The translations under genes were made by a program, and so were the position numbers. Of a stretch of 64,000 nt of DNA, positions 42,785-54,700 are shown piece after piece. Numbering within the stretch: the first letter of the stretch is position 1; each line of letters begins with the position of its first letter. The notes under the pieces were generated by a model. That model searched no databases and was not told the origin of the DNA. It saw only the letters and a program-made list of their open reading frames with translations. The stretch spans positions 415,409 through 479,408 of the forward strand of contig NZ_SULH01000001.1 in assembly GCF_007115095.1 (NCBI RefSeq). The letters run 5' to 3'. Source of the DNA: Levilactobacillus enshiensis (GTDB lineage: Bacteria > Bacillota > Bacilli > Lactobacillales > Lactobacillaceae).

Positions 42785-42857
42785 GCCGACTTAGCTCAGT
42801 TGGCAGAGCATCTCACTAGTAATGAGGAGGTCGGAGGTTCGAATCCTCTAGTCGGCA
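42785..42857 (+). tRNA. tRNA-Thr (AGT)
   Basis: 73-base cloverleaf, acceptor GCCGACT/AGTCGGC. The anticodon stem is TCTCA/TGAGG around loop CTAGTAA, so the anticodon is AGT, with A at the wobble position. That is uncommon outside tRNA-Arg (ACG). Confidence 0.92.
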
Positions 42858-42885
42858 TGGTTCCAAAAAACCAAATAGCCAATTT

Positions 42886-42957
42886 GCGGAAGTAGTTCAG
42901 TGGTAGAACATCACCTTGCCATGGTGGGGGTCGCGGGTTCGAATCCCGTCTTCCGCT
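42886..42957 (+). tRNA. tRNA-Gly (GCC)
   Basis: 72-base cloverleaf with acceptor GCGGAAG/CTTCCGC and anticodon GCC in loop TTGCCAT. Confidence 0.95.
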
Positions 42958-42968
42958 TTTGCCCTTTT

Positions 42969-43054
42969 GCCGGGGTGGCGGAATTGGCAGACGCACAGGA
43001 CTTAAAATCCTGCGGTCAGTGATGACCGTACCGGTTCGATCCCGGTCCTCGGCA
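42969..43054 (+). tRNA. tRNA-Leu (TAA)
   Basis: 86-base class II tRNA with long variable arm and anticodon TAA in loop CTTAAAA. Confidence 0.95.
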
Positions 43055-43071
43055 TTTAACTTAATAATTAT

Positions 43072-43145
43072 GCACCCATAGCGCAACTGGATAGAGTGTC
43101 TGACTACGAATCAGAAGGTTGTAGGTTCGACTCCTACTGGGTGCA
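43072..43145 (+). tRNA. tRNA-Arg (ACG)
   Basis: 74-base cloverleaf with acceptor GCACCCA/TGGGTGC and anticodon ACG in loop CTACGAA. Confidence 0.95.
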
Positions 43146-43180
43146 TTTTTGTTGCTTATAAGTAATTATGGGCAATTTTT

Positions 43181-43254
43181 CGGGAAGTAGCTCAGCTTGG
43201 TAGAGCACCTGGTTTGGGACCAGGGGGTCGCAGGTTCGAATCCTGTCTTCCCGA
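43181..43254 (+). tRNA. tRNA-Pro (TGG)
   Basis: 74-base cloverleaf, acceptor CGGGAAG/CTTCCCG, anticodon stem CCTGG/CCAGG with loop TTTGGGA. Confidence 0.95.
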
Positions 43255-43289
43255 TTAACTGGCGTAACCAGTTCGCCAGCGGGCTATCT

Positions 43290-43363
43290 CGGGAAGTAGC
43301 TCAGCTTGGTAGAGCACCACGTTCGGGACGTGGGGGTCGCAAGTTCAAATCTTGTCTTCCCGA
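43290..43363 (+). tRNA. tRNA-Pro (CGG)
   Basis: Tandem sister of the previous tRNA, identical through the acceptor and D arm. The anticodon stem is CCACG/CGTGG with loop TTCGGGA, and the T stem has changed from GCAGG/CCTGT to GCAAG/CTTGT. Confidence 0.94.
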
Positions 43364-43396
43364 TTTTTTTATCCCGAGACTACATATAATAAAGTT

Positions 43397-43433
43397 AGAG
43401 AATCAGTTCATTGCGAATTGATTCTCTTTTTTT
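43397..43433 (+). terminator. terminator of the tRNA cluster
   Basis: Perfect-but-one arms AGAGAATCAGTTC and GAATTGATTCTCT, then T-run. Confidence 0.9.
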
Positions 43434-43933
43434 CTGTCTCCACCAACAGGGGGTGGCGTTTGCGAGAAATGAAATGGGGATAATCAGTTACACATCAGCA
43501 GACAGATCAACAGGAGGCCAAAGCAAGTCAATATAATGGAAGCCAGTCATTGTATTGGGTTAAAATAGAATTGTGGCTGAGAAGTCGGCAACCTGGGAAT
43601 AGGAAACCTCAGGCAAGCAGGATAACAGCTGGAAATGGCTCAAACCTTTCTATAGTAGATTTAGAGTAGCTGAAATAGGCGGCGACGATGTCTCTAACTT
43701 GGGTGCTCGGTTAGTTTGCCTAGAATCATTTGTTGCGTAAGCAGCTTGCTGGAACTAAAGATGGTCAGAGATGTTACAACTACGAGAGAAGTCACAATAC
43801 GGCAGAGACTCAATGAACGGCGAATGCTTATTCATAGCCACTGAGATAACGGCCACGCTAATTGTTTGGAAGGTCAAAGTTTTTTTGGTATGATGGATTA
43901 CCAGAACTTCTTAGGGAAACACGGTCTAATCCG
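43434..43933. other. gene-free region before ctsR
   Basis: About 500 bases without a credible coding frame, repeat module or strong hairpin. A lone CtsR-type heptad GGTCAAA occurs at 43872-43878. Confidence 0.5.
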
Positions 43934-43981
43934 TTGCATTTTTACTGGAAGTTCGTATAATATTAGTCAACATTAGTCAAG
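43934..43981 (+). promoter_or_regulatory. ctsR-clpC promoter with CtsR-type operator
   Basis: TTGCAT (43934-43939), 16-base spacer, TATAAT (43956-43961). Directly downstream AGTCAAC-ATT-AGTCAAG (43965-43981) has the CtsR heptad direct-repeat form RGTCAAA-N3-RGTCAAA with the seventh base of each heptad altered. Heat-shock control by CtsR itself is expected. Confidence 0.8.
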
Positions 43982-44007
43982 AAAACCGCACTGAAGGGGG
44001 GACGATA

Positions 44008-44475
44008 ATGGAGAATCAAAATATTTCGGATATTATTGAGTCTTACCTTAAGCAGATTTTGGCTGAGTCCCAGCAAGTGGAAATCCGCAGAGCGGAAATT
44101 GCCGACCAGTTTAATGTGGTGCCTTCACAGATCAATTACGTAATTAAGACGCGATTTACCATCCAGGACGGTTATGTCGTTCAGAGCAAACGGGGTGGCG
44201 GCGGTTATATTCGGATTGAAAAGGTGAAGCTCCTCGACAACTTAGACTTTATTGACTCTCTCGTGACGGCTGTGGGTGATCACATCACCCGCCACGACGG
44301 TTTAGCGGTCGTGCGTAGCCTGTTTGAGGCAGGAGCTGTGAACCGGCGAGAGGTGAACATTATTTTGGCCGCAATCGATAAAGATGCCATCAATACTGGC
44401 GACCGTGACCTGGACCAGCAGATTCGGGCACGCGTCTTGATTTCTATTTTGAACCATCTGCGTTACGAAAGTTGA
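44008..44475 (+). CDS. ctsR: CtsR heat-shock repressor
   Basis: Represses clp genes at normal temperature. The 155-aa protein has an N-terminal winged helix (SDIIESYLKQILAESQQVEIRRAEIADQF...; VVPSQINYVIKTRFT) with the Gly-rich wing SKRGGGGYIRI that acts as the heat sensor in this family. No McsA/McsB genes follow; clpC starts 17 bases after the stop, which is the usual lactobacillar arrangement. Confidence 0.95.
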   Translation: MENQNISDIIESYLKQILAESQQVEIRRAEIADQFNVVPSQINYVIKTRFTIQDGYVVQSKRGGGGYIRIEKVKLLDNLDFIDSLVTAVGDHITRHDGLAVVRSLFEAGAVNRREVNIILAAIDKDAINTGDRDLDQQIRARVLISILNHLRYES

Positions 44476-44492
44476 GAAAGTGAGGAGTTGCA

Positions 44493-46985
44493 ATGGATAA
44501 CCTATTTACACCGAGTGCTAAGAGTGTCCTAGTTTTGGCACAGGAACAAGCAAAATATTTTAAGCACCAAGCGGTGGGTACGGAACACTTGTTGCTGGCC
44601 CTCACCATTGAAAAAAATGGGATTGCCAACAAGGTTTTACAGCAGTTTTCCGTGACCGACGATGATGTTCGCGAAGAAATTGAACGTTTTACGGGGTACG
44701 GCACCTTAGCAAATGTCGATAAGGATAGTTACCTGCCATATTCGCCTAAGGCCAAGGCAATGTTAGCCTTAGCTGGTGACGAGGCTAAGCGGTTGGGTGC
44801 TACCAAGATTGGCACGGAACACTTGTTATTGGCACTGTTGAGCGATGAAACGATTTTATCTTCGCGGATTCTGAAGAACTTAAATGTTGAACTCGTTGAT
44901 GCCCGCAAAGTCGTGCTTCGTAAGCTAGGGATTTCTGACACGCCTAAGCGGCGGAACGATTCCCGTTCTCGGCGGGGGGCAGCGCAAGGCGGAACACCAA
45001 CGCTGGATTCTTTGGCACGTGATTTAACTGAATCCGCCAAAGAAGGTCGCATGGACCCAACGGTTGGCCGGAACAAGGAAGTCAAACGGGTCATTCAGAT
45101 TCTGAGTCGTCGGACCAAGAACAACCCCGTTTTAATCGGGGAACCCGGTGTTGGGAAGACCGCGATTGCTGAGGGCTTAGCCCAACGGATCGTTGCCGGC
45201 GATGTTCCGGAAGATATGCAACAGAAACGGTTAATGATGCTGGACATGGGCTCATTAGTGGCTGGAACTAAGTACCGTGGTGAATTTGAGGACCGGTTGA
45301 AGAAGGTTATCGAAGAAATTTACAACGATGGCCAGGTCATTCTCTTCATTGATGAATTACACACACTGATCGGTGCTGGGGGTGCTGAAGGGGCCATCGA
45401 CGCCTCAAATATCCTAAAGCCAGCCTTAGCGCGGGGCGAACTTCAAACCATTGGTGCAACGACGTTAGATGAATACCAAAAGTACATTGAATCTGATGCG
45501 GCATTGGAACGGCGGTTTGCTACCGTTCAGGTCGACGAACCAACACCGGACGAAGCTTTGGAGATTTTGAAAGGCTTACGGCCACGTTATGAGGATCACC
45601 ATCACGTCAACATCACCGATGAGGCATTGGACCAAGCTGTGAAGCTGTCCACGCGTTACATCAGTGATCGCTTCTTGCCAGATAAGGCGATTGATTTGAT
45701 GGATGAGGCCTCTGCCAAGGTTCGTATCGACCAAATGGACAAGCCAACGCCAGCTAGCAAGCAGGTACAAGAATTGAATCAGTTGTCCGCTGACAAGGAA
45801 GCGGCGATTGAAGACCAAGACTTCGAAAAAGCTGCGGAATTGCGGACGAAAGAAATGCAATTGCGTGAGAAGATTGAGGCCAGAAAGGCGAAAGCTGCTG
45901 CCGCGGCTGCTGAAACGCCAGAACGGCACTACAGCCTAAACGTGACTGGTGAGGATGTTGCCGACGTGGTTGCTGAGTGGACGGGTGTTCCCGTTACGCA
46001 ACTGAAGCAAACGGATGCTGACCGGCTGGTTAACTTGGAAAAGATTCTGCATCAACGGGTAGTTGGTCAGGAAGAGGCCGTTTCGGCGGTTTCTCGAGCT
46101 ATTCGACGGGCCCGTTCTGGGTTGAAAGATCCTAACCGGCCTATTGGCTCCTTTATGTTCCTGGGACCAACCGGTGTCGGGAAGACTGAATTAGCTAAGG
46201 CGTTGGCCGAAGCCATGTTTGGGTCCGAAGACAACATGATTCGTGTCGACATGAGCGAATACATGGAGAAATACTCGACTAGCCGTTTGATTGGCTCAGC
46301 ACCAGGCTACGTGGGCTACGACGAGGGTGGTCAGTTGACGGAAAAGGTTCGTCAAAAGCCATACTCTGTGGTTCTCTTTGATGAAGTAGAAAAAGCCCAT
46401 CCAGACGTCTTCAACATCTTACTGCAAGTCTTAGATGATGGTTACTTGACTGACTCCAAGGGACGGAAGGTCGATTTTAGAAATACGATTTTGATCATGA
46501 CGTCTAACCTGGGGGCCACGAAGTTACGGGATGAAAAGACGGTTGGTTTCGGTGCCGAAGATCTGGCTGATAACTACCGGGCAATGGCTCAGACCATCCG
46601 GGAAACGTTGAAGCAGTCATTCCGGCCAGAGTTCTTAAACCGGATTGATGAAACGGTCATCTTCCACTCCCTAAAGAAGCCTGAACTTCACGAAATTGTG
46701 AAGTTAATGGCCAAACAGATTGTCGACCGTGTGGCAGAACAAGACATTAAGCTGAAGATTACCCCTGCAGCCATCGATGTTGTTGCCAAAGCGGGCTTCG
46801 ACCCAGAATATGGGGCACGGCCAATTCGGCGGGCACTGCAGACACAGGTCGAAGATAAGCTGAGTGAAGAACTCTTAAATGGTGAGGTCAAGACCAACGA
46901 TCAAGTGACGATTGGGGCAACCCAAGGCAAAATCACGATCAACGTAAAAACAGCCGCTAAGAAAACGGCGGTTACGACGAACTAG
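44493..46985 (+). CDS. clpC: ClpC ATPase, chaperone of the Clp protease
   Basis: Unfolds proteins and feeds them to ClpP. The 830-aa protein has the N-domain double repeat ([17 protein letters not shown] and [17 protein letters not shown]), Walker A GEPGVGKT at 216-223, the UVR/middle domain ([20 protein letters not shown], about 430-450), Walker A GPTGVGKT at 558-565, and the C-terminal domain. It is in an operon with ctsR and followed by a terminator. Confidence 0.97.
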   Translation: MDNLFTPSAKSVLVLAQEQAKYFKHQAVGTEHLLLALTIEKNGIANKVLQQFSVTDDDVREEIERFTGYGTLANVDKDSYLPYSPKAKAMLALAGDEAKRLGATKIGTEHLLLALLSDETILSSRILKNLNVELVDARKVVLRKLGISDTPKRRNDSRSRRGAAQGGTPTLDSLARDLTESAKEGRMDPTVGRNKEVKRVIQILSRRTKNNPVLIGEPGVGKTAIAEGLAQRIVAGDVPEDMQQKRLMMLDMGSLVAGTKYRGEFEDRLKKVIEEIYNDGQVILFIDELHTLIGAGGAEGAIDASNILKPALARGELQTIGATTLDEYQKYIESDAALERRFATVQVDEPTPDEALEILKGLRPRYEDHHHVNITDEALDQAVKLSTRYISDRFLPDKAIDLMDEASAKVRIDQMDKPTPASKQVQELNQLSADKEAAIEDQDFEKAAELRTKEMQLREKIEARKAKAAAAAAETPERHYSLNVTGEDVADVVAEWTGVPVTQLKQTDADRLVNLEKILHQRVVGQEEAVSAVSRAIRRARSGLKDPNRPIGSFMFLGPTGVGKTELAKALAEAMFGSEDNMIRVDMSEYMEKYSTSRLIGSAPGYVGYDEGGQLTEKVRQKPYSVVLFDEVEKAHPDVFNILLQVLDDGYLTDSKGRKVDFRNTILIMTSNLGATKLRDEKTVGFGAEDLADNYRAMAQTIRETLKQSFRPEFLNRIDETVIFHSLKKPELHEIVKLMAKQIVDRVAEQDIKLKITPAAIDVVAKAGFDPEYGARPIRRALQTQVEDKLSEELLNGEVKTNDQVTIGATQGKITINVKTAAKKTAVTTN

Positions 46986-47001
46986 AAGTAACTGTATGTA
47001 G

Positions 47002-47041
47002 GTAGCGTATGCTGGGAGTACCCCAGGTACGCTACTTTTTT
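47002..47041 (+). terminator. terminator of ctsR-clpC
   Basis: GTAGCGTA...TACGCTAC stem with inner CTGGG...CCCAG and T-run. Confidence 0.88.
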
Positions 47042-47211
47042 GGTGCGGGGGATGTGCGTGACGCAGTGGTCTACAGAAATGACTATTGTCAGGACCTAGT
47101 GCCTGTTTCCGTGGGGCCAACCTTTTAGAGATTAACTGTTACTTGGTCTAGCTGGTGATAAGTGGCTGTGGTACACTTACACTACGAGAGACGAAAGGAC
47201 GGGAGCCACCA

Positions 47212-47823
47212 ATGAAAAGAGAAGAGCAGTTGACCCACACACACACGGCTATTTTGCAGGCCGCACGGGAGCAGTTCTTGTCGCAGGGGTATCAAGCCAC
47301 CTCTACCAGAGACATTGCAAGAGAAGTGGGGATTACGCAACCAGCACTGTATCATCATTTTAGTGACAAAGAGGTCATTTTTCTGGAGGTCATTAAAACG
47401 GTCGGCGCTGAAATTCGAACAGGGTTAACTCGGGTCAACGCCCAATTAGCTGCTATGGAGAATCCCGACCCAGTTGATGCCTTGGTTCAGATTACAGAAG
47501 TATTGACTGCGATTCATCCCCGGGATGTCTTTACGGTGATTCACAGTAGTTTTAAATACCTCAAGCCGGAAAACAAGCGACAACTCGGCATGGTATTTGG
47601 TCAGGACTACGTAGCGCCCTTGCAGCACTTTTTCGAGTTAGGAATCGTGACACTGCAATCGGATGTTGCGCCACAGGATGCGGCTTCCTTCTATCTCACA
47701 AGTCTTAGTCCACTTTTTAATACATTCCACCACGTTGGTGCCGCAGATGCCTCACAGCATGACCAAACGGTGAATTTGATTCGGCTGATCCTGTTTGGGG
47801 TGGCCGTTAAGTCACAAGACTAA
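47212..47823 (+). CDS. TetR-family transcriptional regulator
   Basis: Repressor of unknown target. The 203-aa protein has an N-terminal TetR helix-turn-helix: AAREQFLSQGYQATSTRDIAREVGITQPALYHHFSDKEVIF. The C-terminal ligand domain is not recognised. The start at 47212 lies after AAAGGACGGGAG. It stands alone between clpC and rpoB with no adjacent transporter, so its target must lie elsewhere. Confidence 0.85.
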   Translation: MKREEQLTHTHTAILQAAREQFLSQGYQATSTRDIAREVGITQPALYHHFSDKEVIFLEVIKTVGAEIRTGLTRVNAQLAAMENPDPVDALVQITEVLTAIHPRDVFTVIHSSFKYLKPENKRQLGMVFGQDYVAPLQHFFELGIVTLQSDVAPQDAASFYLTSLSPLFNTFHHVGAADASQHDQTVNLIRLILFGVAVKSQD

Positions 47824-47871
47824 TTTTTGGGCGATAATCGGGTTTCAGATAGAAATCGTGAGGGTTCGCCA

Positions 47872-47900
47872 TTGACAATTCAAAATTAATTTAGTATCAT
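47872..47900 (+). promoter_or_regulatory. rpoB promoter
   Basis: TTGACA (47872-47877), 17-base spacer, TATCAT (47895-47900). Confidence 0.8.
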
Positions 47901-47929
47901 ATCATTTGTATGCAACTGTGAACTGAAAT

Positions 47930-48012
47930 TGGCAGCGACGATCTATTGTCCGGCGTTGCCGTTATAAGAAGCCAAAAGCAAATCAAATTGGGTTTGTTTT
48001 TGGATTTTTTTT
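47930..48012 (+). promoter_or_regulatory. structured leader of rpoB with terminator-like hairpin
   Basis: GGCAGCG...CGTTGCC forms a first stem (about 47931-47960). A second, 13-bp continuous stem (CCAAAAGCAAATC at 47972-47984 with GGTTTGTTTTTGG at 47991-48003, two G-T pairs) is followed by a run of eight T. It lies between the promoter and the rpoB ribosome binding site, so it could attenuate transcription of rpoBC. Confidence 0.65.
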
Positions 48013-48101
48013 GCCAAAAAACCGGGTGAAAAGCAAATTGTAACAAAAATGTAACATAACGGTTTGGCCAGTCCACAGAATAAATAGGAGAGGTGAACAA
48101 C

Positions 48102-51100
48102 TTGGCAGGACACTTAGTGAAATACGGGAAACACCGTACTCGCCGTAGCTATTCGCGGATCAAGGAAGTTCTTGATTTACCTAACTTAATCGAGATTCAA
48201 ACCAATTCTTACAACTGGTTCCTCGACGAAGGTTTGCGTGATATGTTCGACGACATCATGCCAATCGAAGATTTTCAAGGAAACCTTTCGTTAGAGTTTG
48301 TTGATTATCAATTACTGGAACCCAAATATAGCGTGGATGAGGCACGGGAGCACGACGCGAACTATTCAGCACCACTTCACGTCACCTTACGTTTGACCAA
48401 CCACGAAACGGGTGAAATTAAGTCGCAAGATGTCTTCTTCGGTGACTTCCCATTAATGACGGCCCAAGGGACCTTCATTATCAACGGGGCAGAACGGGTT
48501 ATTGTTTCTCAATTAGTCCGGTCACCAGGAGTTTACTTCAATGAAGATACCGATAAGAATGGCCGGACCGTTTACGGTGCCACGGTTATTCCTAACCGGG
48601 GGGCTTGGCTAGAATTTGAAACGGACGCTAAGAACATTTCTTACGTTCGAATCGACCGGACACGGAAGATTCCAATGACCGAATTAGTTCGGGCATTAGG
48701 TTTCGGTTCCGATGACGAAATCTTGGATATCTTGGGTGACAACGAAAGCTTAATGGCAACGTTGGAAAAGGATATTCACAAGAACACCGACGATTCACGT
48801 GTTGAAGAGTCCTTAAAGGATATCTACGAACGCCTACGTCCAGGTGAACCAAAGACGGCCGACTCTTCACGGAGTTTACTGACTGCACGGTTCTTTGACC
48901 CGAAGCGTTACGACATGGCGCCTGTTGGTCGTTACAAGACCAACAAGAAGTTAAGCTTAAAGACCCGGTTATTGGGTCTGACCTTAGCTGAAACGTTAGC
49001 AGATCCAGATACTGGTGAAGTTATCGCGCAAAAGGGCACGGTCGTTGATAAGGACGTCATGAAGACCTTGGCACCATTCTTGGACCAAGAAGACTTCAAG
49101 ATGGTCACTTTCCAACCTTCAGACGAAGCCGTTGTCACGGAACCACTGAAGTTACAGATCATCAAGGTGCAATCACCAGATGATCCAGAACAAGAAGTTC
49201 CCGTTATTGGGAATGGCAACATTGATATTAAGCTGAAGCACATTCGTCCAGCCGATATCATTGCTTCCATGAACTACTTCTTCAACTTGCAATTAGGCAT
49301 CGGGAACACCGATGATATTGACCACTTGGGTAACCGGCGGATTCGTTCCGTGGGTGAACTCCTTCAAAACCAATTCCGGATTGGGTTATCCCGGATGGAA
49401 CGGGTTGTTCGTGAACGGATGTCCATTCAAGACGCTGCGACGGTAACGCCACAACAATTGATCAACATTCGCCCAGTGGTTGCTTCCATTAAGGAATTCT
49501 TCGGTTCATCTCAATTGTCACAATTCATGGATCAGACCAACCCACTGGGTGAATTAACCCATAAGCGGCGTTTGTCTGCCCTTGGACCTGGTGGTTTGAC
49601 GCGTGACCGTGCCGGATATGAAGTCCGGGATGTTCACTACACCCACTATGGTCGGATGTGCCCAATTGAAACGCCTGAAGGCCCTAACATTGGGTTGATC
49701 AACAGTTTGTCTAGTTATGCGCGAGTTAACAAGTACGGCTTCATCGAAACGCCATATCGTCGTGTCTCATGGGACACACACAAGGTTACCGACAAGATCG
49801 ATTACCTGACGGCCGACGAAGAAGATAACTACGTTGTGGCTCAAGCTAACACGCCATTGAAGGATGACGGTTCATTTGATACCGACACCATCATGGCACG
49901 TGCAAAATCCGAAAACATTGAAACCAGCGCAGACCGGATTGACTACATGGACGTTTCGCCTAAGCAAGTAGTTGCTGTGGCCACGGCATGTATTCCTTTC
50001 TTGGAAAACGATGACTCCAACCGGGCCTTGATGGGTGCCAACATGCAACGGCAAGCTGTGCCATTGCTGGACCCTCATGCGCCATTAGTTGGGACTGGTA
50101 TTGAATACAAAGCAGCGCACGATTCCGGGGTTGCCTTAATCAGCCAACACGACGGAACTGTTGAATACGTTGATGCACGGGAAATCCGCGTACGACGCGA
50201 AGACGGTGCGCTCGACACTTACAAGCTCATGAAGTTCCGCCGGTCAAACGGTGGGAAGAACTACAACCAACGGCCAATCGTTAAGGTTGGCGATCACGTC
50301 GACAACGACGAAATCTTGGCTGATGGTCCTTCAATGGAAAATGGGGAATTGGCTTTAGGTCAAAACCCATTAGTTGCCTTCATGACTTGGCAAGGGTACA
50401 ACTTCGAAGATGCCATCGGGATCAACGAACGTTTGGTTCGCGATGACGTTTACACGTCCATTCATATTGAAGAATATGAATCAGAAGCACGTGACACGAA
50501 GCTTGGACCTGAAGAAATGACTCGCGAAATTCCTAACGTGGGTGAAGACGCCTTGAAGAACTTGGACGAAGACGGGATTATCCGTGTTGGTGCTGAAGTT
50601 CAAGACGGCGACATCTTAGTTGGTAAGGTGACGCCTAAGGGTGTGACTGAATTATCTGCTGAGGAACGGTTACTCCATGCCATCTTTGGTGAAAAGGCCC
50701 GTGAAGTTCGGGATACTTCCCTCAAGGTGCCACATGGTGGTGGCGGGATCATCCAGGATGTTAAGATCTTCACGCGTGAAAACGGTGATGAACTTTCTCC
50801 TGGTGTTAACATGATGGTTCGGGTCTACATTGCGCAAAAGCGGAAGATCCAAGTTGGAGACAAGATGTCTGGTCGTCACGGTAACAAGGGAACTGTTTCA
50901 GTGGTTATCCCTGAAGAAGATATGCCGTACATGCCAGATGGTACCCCAATCGACATCATGTTGAGCCCAATGGGTGTGCCTTCTCGGATGAACATCGGGC
51001 AAGTGCTCGAATTGCATTTGGGGATGGCTGCTCGTAAGTTGGGTATTCACATTGCGACGCCTGTCTTCGATGGTGCCCAAGATACTGATATCGCGGACGC

Positions 51101-51716
51101 TGTTAAGGAAGCTGGGATGGCTGCCGATGCGAAGACCGTCTTATACGATGGCCGGACCGGTGAACCATTCGACAAGCGGGTTGCCGTTGGTGTCATGAAC
51201 TACCTGAAGTTGGCCCACATGGTCGACGACAAGATGCACGCCCGTTCCATCGGACCTTACTCACTGGTTACGCAACAACCACTTGGTGGTAAAGCGCAAT
51301 TTGGTGGCCAACGGTTTGGTGAAATGGAAGTTTGGGCTTTGGAAGCTTACGGTGCCGCTTATACGTTACAAGAAATCTTGACGTACAAGTCTGATGACGT
51401 GGTTGGTCGGGTAAAGACCTACGAAGCCATCGTTAAGGGCGATCCAATTCCTAAGCCTGGTGTGCCTGAATCATTCCGTGTTCTGGTCAAGGAATTACAA
51501 TCCTTAGGGCTGGACATGAAGGTCTTAAACGGGAACAACGAAGAAATCGAACTCCGCGATATGGACGATGATGACGATGATGTTGTGAACGTGGATGCGT
51601 TGAGCAAGTATGCGCAACAGCAGGAAGAACAACGGAAAGCCGCTGCTCAGACCGATGATGCTAAGGCAACGCCTGCACCTACGAAAAACGAAAGTCAACC
51701 GAACACACAAGACTAA
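48102..51716 (+). CDS. rpoB: RNA polymerase beta subunit
   Basis: Catalytic subunit of RNA polymerase. The 1204-aa protein has all regular blocks, including the rifampicin region [20 protein letters not shown] followed by [18 protein letters not shown] with wild-type residues, and the C-terminal [22 protein letters not shown]. An acidic, Gln-rich tail ([15 protein letters not shown] onward) follows, as in other lactobacilli. The TTG at 48102 ([12 protein letters not shown]) fits the AGGAGAGGTGA site; GTG at 48093 is too close to it. rpoC starts 21 bases later. Confidence 0.98.
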   Translation: MAGHLVKYGKHRTRRSYSRIKEVLDLPNLIEIQTNSYNWFLDEGLRDMFDDIMPIEDFQGNLSLEFVDYQLLEPKYSVDEAREHDANYSAPLHVTLRLTNHETGEIKSQDVFFGDFPLMTAQGTFIINGAERVIVSQLVRSPGVYFNEDTDKNGRTVYGATVIPNRGAWLEFETDAKNISYVRIDRTRKIPMTELVRALGFGSDDEILDILGDNESLMATLEKDIHKNTDDSRVEESLKDIYERLRPGEPKTADSSRSLLTARFFDPKRYDMAPVGRYKTNKKLSLKTRLLGLTLAETLADPDTGEVIAQKGTVVDKDVMKTLAPFLDQEDFKMVTFQPSDEAVVTEPLKLQIIKVQSPDDPEQEVPVIGNGNIDIKLKHIRPADIIASMNYFFNLQLGIGNTDDIDHLGNRRIRSVGELLQNQFRIGLSRMERVVRERMSIQDAATVTPQQLINIRPVVASIKEFFGSSQLSQFMDQTNPLGELTHKRRLSALGPGGLTRDRAGYEVRDVHYTHYGRMCPIETPEGPNIGLINSLSSYARVNKYGFIETPYRRVSWDTHKVTDKIDYLTADEEDNYVVAQANTPLKDDGSFDTDTIMARAKSENIETSADRIDYMDVSPKQVVAVATACIPFLENDDSNRALMGANMQRQAVPLLDPHAPLVGTGIEYKAAHDSGVALISQHDGTVEYVDAREIRVRREDGALDTYKLMKFRRSNGGKNYNQRPIVKVGDHVDNDEILADGPSMENGELALGQNPLVAFMTWQGYNFEDAIGINERLVRDDVYTSIHIEEYESEARDTKLGPEEMTREIPNVGEDALKNLDEDGIIRVGAEVQDGDILVGKVTPKGVTELSAEERLLHAIFGEKAREVRDTSLKVPHGGGGIIQDVKIFTRENGDELSPGVNMMVRVYIAQKRKIQVGDKMSGRHGNKGTVSVVIPEEDMPYMPDGTPIDIMLSPMGVPSRMNIGQVLELHLGMAARKLGIHIATPVFDGAQDTDIADAVKEAGMAADAKTVLYDGRTGEPFDKRVAVGVMNYLKLAHMVDDKMHARSIGPYSLVTQQPLGGKAQFGGQRFGEMEVWALEAYGAAYTLQEILTYKSDDVVGRVKTYEAIVKGDPIPKPGVPESFRVLVKELQSLGLDMKVLNGNNEEIELRDMDDDDDDVVNVDALSKYAQQQEEQRKAAAQTDDAKATPAPTKNESQPNTQD

Positions 51717-51737
51717 TTAATAAGGGAGGTCGCTTCT

Positions 51738-54700
51738 TTGGTCGATGTCAATAAGTTCGAAAGCATGCAGATCGGGCTGGCTTCACCTGATAAGATCCGT
51801 AGCTGGTCTTACGGGGAAGTTAAAAAGCCTGAAACCATCAACTACCGGACATTAAAGCCTGAAAAAGACGGGCTATTCGACGAGCGGATTTTTGGCCCTA
51901 CTAAGGACTGGGAATGTGCCTGTGGGAAATACAAGCGAATCCGTTACAAGGGTGTCGTTTGTGACCGTTGTGGGGTTGAAGTTACCCGTTCTAAGGTTCG
52001 TCGTGAACGGATGGGCCATATCGAATTGGCTGCTCCTGTCACTCACATCTGGTACTTCAAGGGTATCCCAAGTCGGATGGGCTTAGTCCTCGACATGAGT
52101 CCCCGTGCGTTGGAAGAAATCATTTACTTTGCTTCCTACGTGGTCTTAGATCCAGGTAACACGCCACTCGAAAAGAAGCAATTGCTTTCCGAACGTGATT
52201 ACCGTGACAAGCTGATCGAATACGGCAGCAGTGCCTTTAAGGCTGAAATGGGTGCCGAAGCCATCAAGAAGTTATTGATGGCCGTGGACCTAGATAAAGA
52301 AGTTAAGGAATTAAAGGAAGAATTGAAGGAAGCTACTGGCCAAAAGCGGACGCGTGCCGTTCGTCGTTTGGACATTTTGGAAGCCTTCGTCACATCTGGT
52401 AACCGTCCGGAGTGGATGGTCATGGATGCGATTCCGGTAATCCCACCTGATCTTCGTCCAATGGTACAACTCGAAGGTGGTCGTTTCGCAACGTCCGACC
52501 TGAACGACTTGTACCGGCGGGTTATCAACCGGAACAGCCGGTTGAAGCGGTTGCTGGACTTAAACGCGCCTGGCATTATCGTTCAAAACGAAAAGCGGAT
52601 GTTACAAGAAGCCGTTGACGCCTTGATCGATAACGGTCGTCGTGGTCGTCCAGTGGCTGGTCCTGGTAACCGTCCATTGAAGTCTCTTTCACACATGTTG
52701 AAAGGGAAGCAAGGTCGGTTCCGTCAAAACTTGTTAGGGAAGCGGGTTGACTACTCTGGTCGTTCCGTTATTGACGTTGGTCCTTCCCTCAAGTTCAACC
52801 AAATGGGTCTGCCAGTGCCAATGGCTTTGGAATTATTCCGGCCATTTATCATGAAGGAACTGGTTGCTCGTGGGTTAGCTTCTAACATTAAGAACGCCAA
52901 GCGCCAAATTGACCGTGAAGATGACGATGTCTTTAACGTTTTGGAAGATGTCATCAAGGAACACCCTGTTCTGTTGAACCGGGCACCTACGCTTCACCGT
53001 TTGGGGATTCAAGCGTTCGAACCTGTCTTAGTTAGTGGTAAGGCAATGCGGCTTCACCCGTTGGCTTGTGAAGCTTACAATGCCGATTTCGATGGGGACC
53101 AAATGGCCATCCACGTTCCTTTATCTGACGAAGCACAAGCTGAAGCACGTCTGCTGATGTTGGCTGCTCACCACATTTTGGCACCTGCCAGTGGTAAACC
53201 AGTTGTTGCGCCTTCACAAGATATGGTTATCGGGAACTACTACCTGACGATGGAAGAAGACAATCGTGAAGGGGAAGGTATGATCTTTACCGACCTCAAC
53301 GAAGCTGTTCTGGCTTACCGGAATGGTTTAGTTCACTGGCACAGTCGGGTCGGTGTTCAAGTTTCTTCGATGCCTGATAAGCCGTTTACGGATGATCAAC
53401 GCACGAAGATTATGGTCACGACCGTTGGGAAGTTGATTTTCAACAACATCCTGCCAAAGTCGTTCCCATACTTGAACGAACCAACCAGCACGAACCTGAA
53501 CGGCTACGTCCCTGACAAGTACTTCTTGGCACCGGGCGAAGACATTCACGATTACCTGCAAAATGCTGAATTGATCGGTCCATTTAAGAAGGGCTTCTTG
53601 TCCGATATTATTGCGGCCGTCTATCAACAATACAAGGTAACGGCAACGTCGAAGTTGCTTGACCGGATCAAGGACTTAGGTTACGACGAATCAACTAAGT
53701 CTGGCCTGACTGTTGGGATGGTCGATGTCACTGACTTGAAAGAAAAGCCAGAGATCATTGACGAAGCCCACAAGCAGGTTGCTACGGTTACCAAGCAGTT
53801 CCGTCGTGGTCTGATTACCGATCATGAACGTTACGAACGGGTCATTGGAATCTGGAACGATGCCAAAGACGACATTCAAAACGCCTTGATTCACAGTTTC
53901 GATCAACAGAACCCTATCTTTATGATGAGTGATTCTGGTGCTCGTGGGAACATTTCTAACTTTACGCAACTTGCCGGGATGCGTGGTCTGATGGCCGCTC
54001 CTAACGGTGAAATCATGGAGTTGCCGATCACGTCTAACTTCCGTGAAGGCCTGACGGTTATGGAAATGTTTATTTCGACCCATGGTGCTCGTAAAGGGAT
54101 GACCGATACGGCCCTCAAGACTGCCAACTCAGGTTACCTGACTCGGCGGTTGGTCGATGTTGCGCAAGATGTTATCATTCGGGAAAAGGACTGTGGGACT
54201 GACCGTGGTTTGAAGATTCGGGCCATCACTGATGGTAACGAAATGATCGAACCATTGTACGACCGGATCTTAGGGCGTTACACCCAAAAGACCGTCTACG
54301 ATCCAAAGACTGGGGACGTTATTGTTCCTAAGAACCAAATGATCGTTGAAGACACGGCACAAAAGATCGTTGATGCTGGTGTTGAAGAAGTTACCATTCG
54401 TTCCGCCTTTACTTGCAACACTGAACATGGTGTTTGTGAACATTGTTATGGCCGGAACATGGCTACTGGTGACGAAGTTGAAGTTGGTGAAGCTGTCGGA
54501 ACTGTTGCCGCACAATCTATCGGTGAACCAGGGACCCAGCTGACCATGCGGAACTTCCATACCGGTGGTGTTGCCGGGAACGAAGATATTACCCAAGGGC
54601 TTCCTCGTGTTCAAGAATTATTTGAATCTCGGAACCCTAAAGGTAAAGCTGAGATCACTGAAGTTACTGGGACGGTTGAATCAATCGAAGAAAACCCAGC

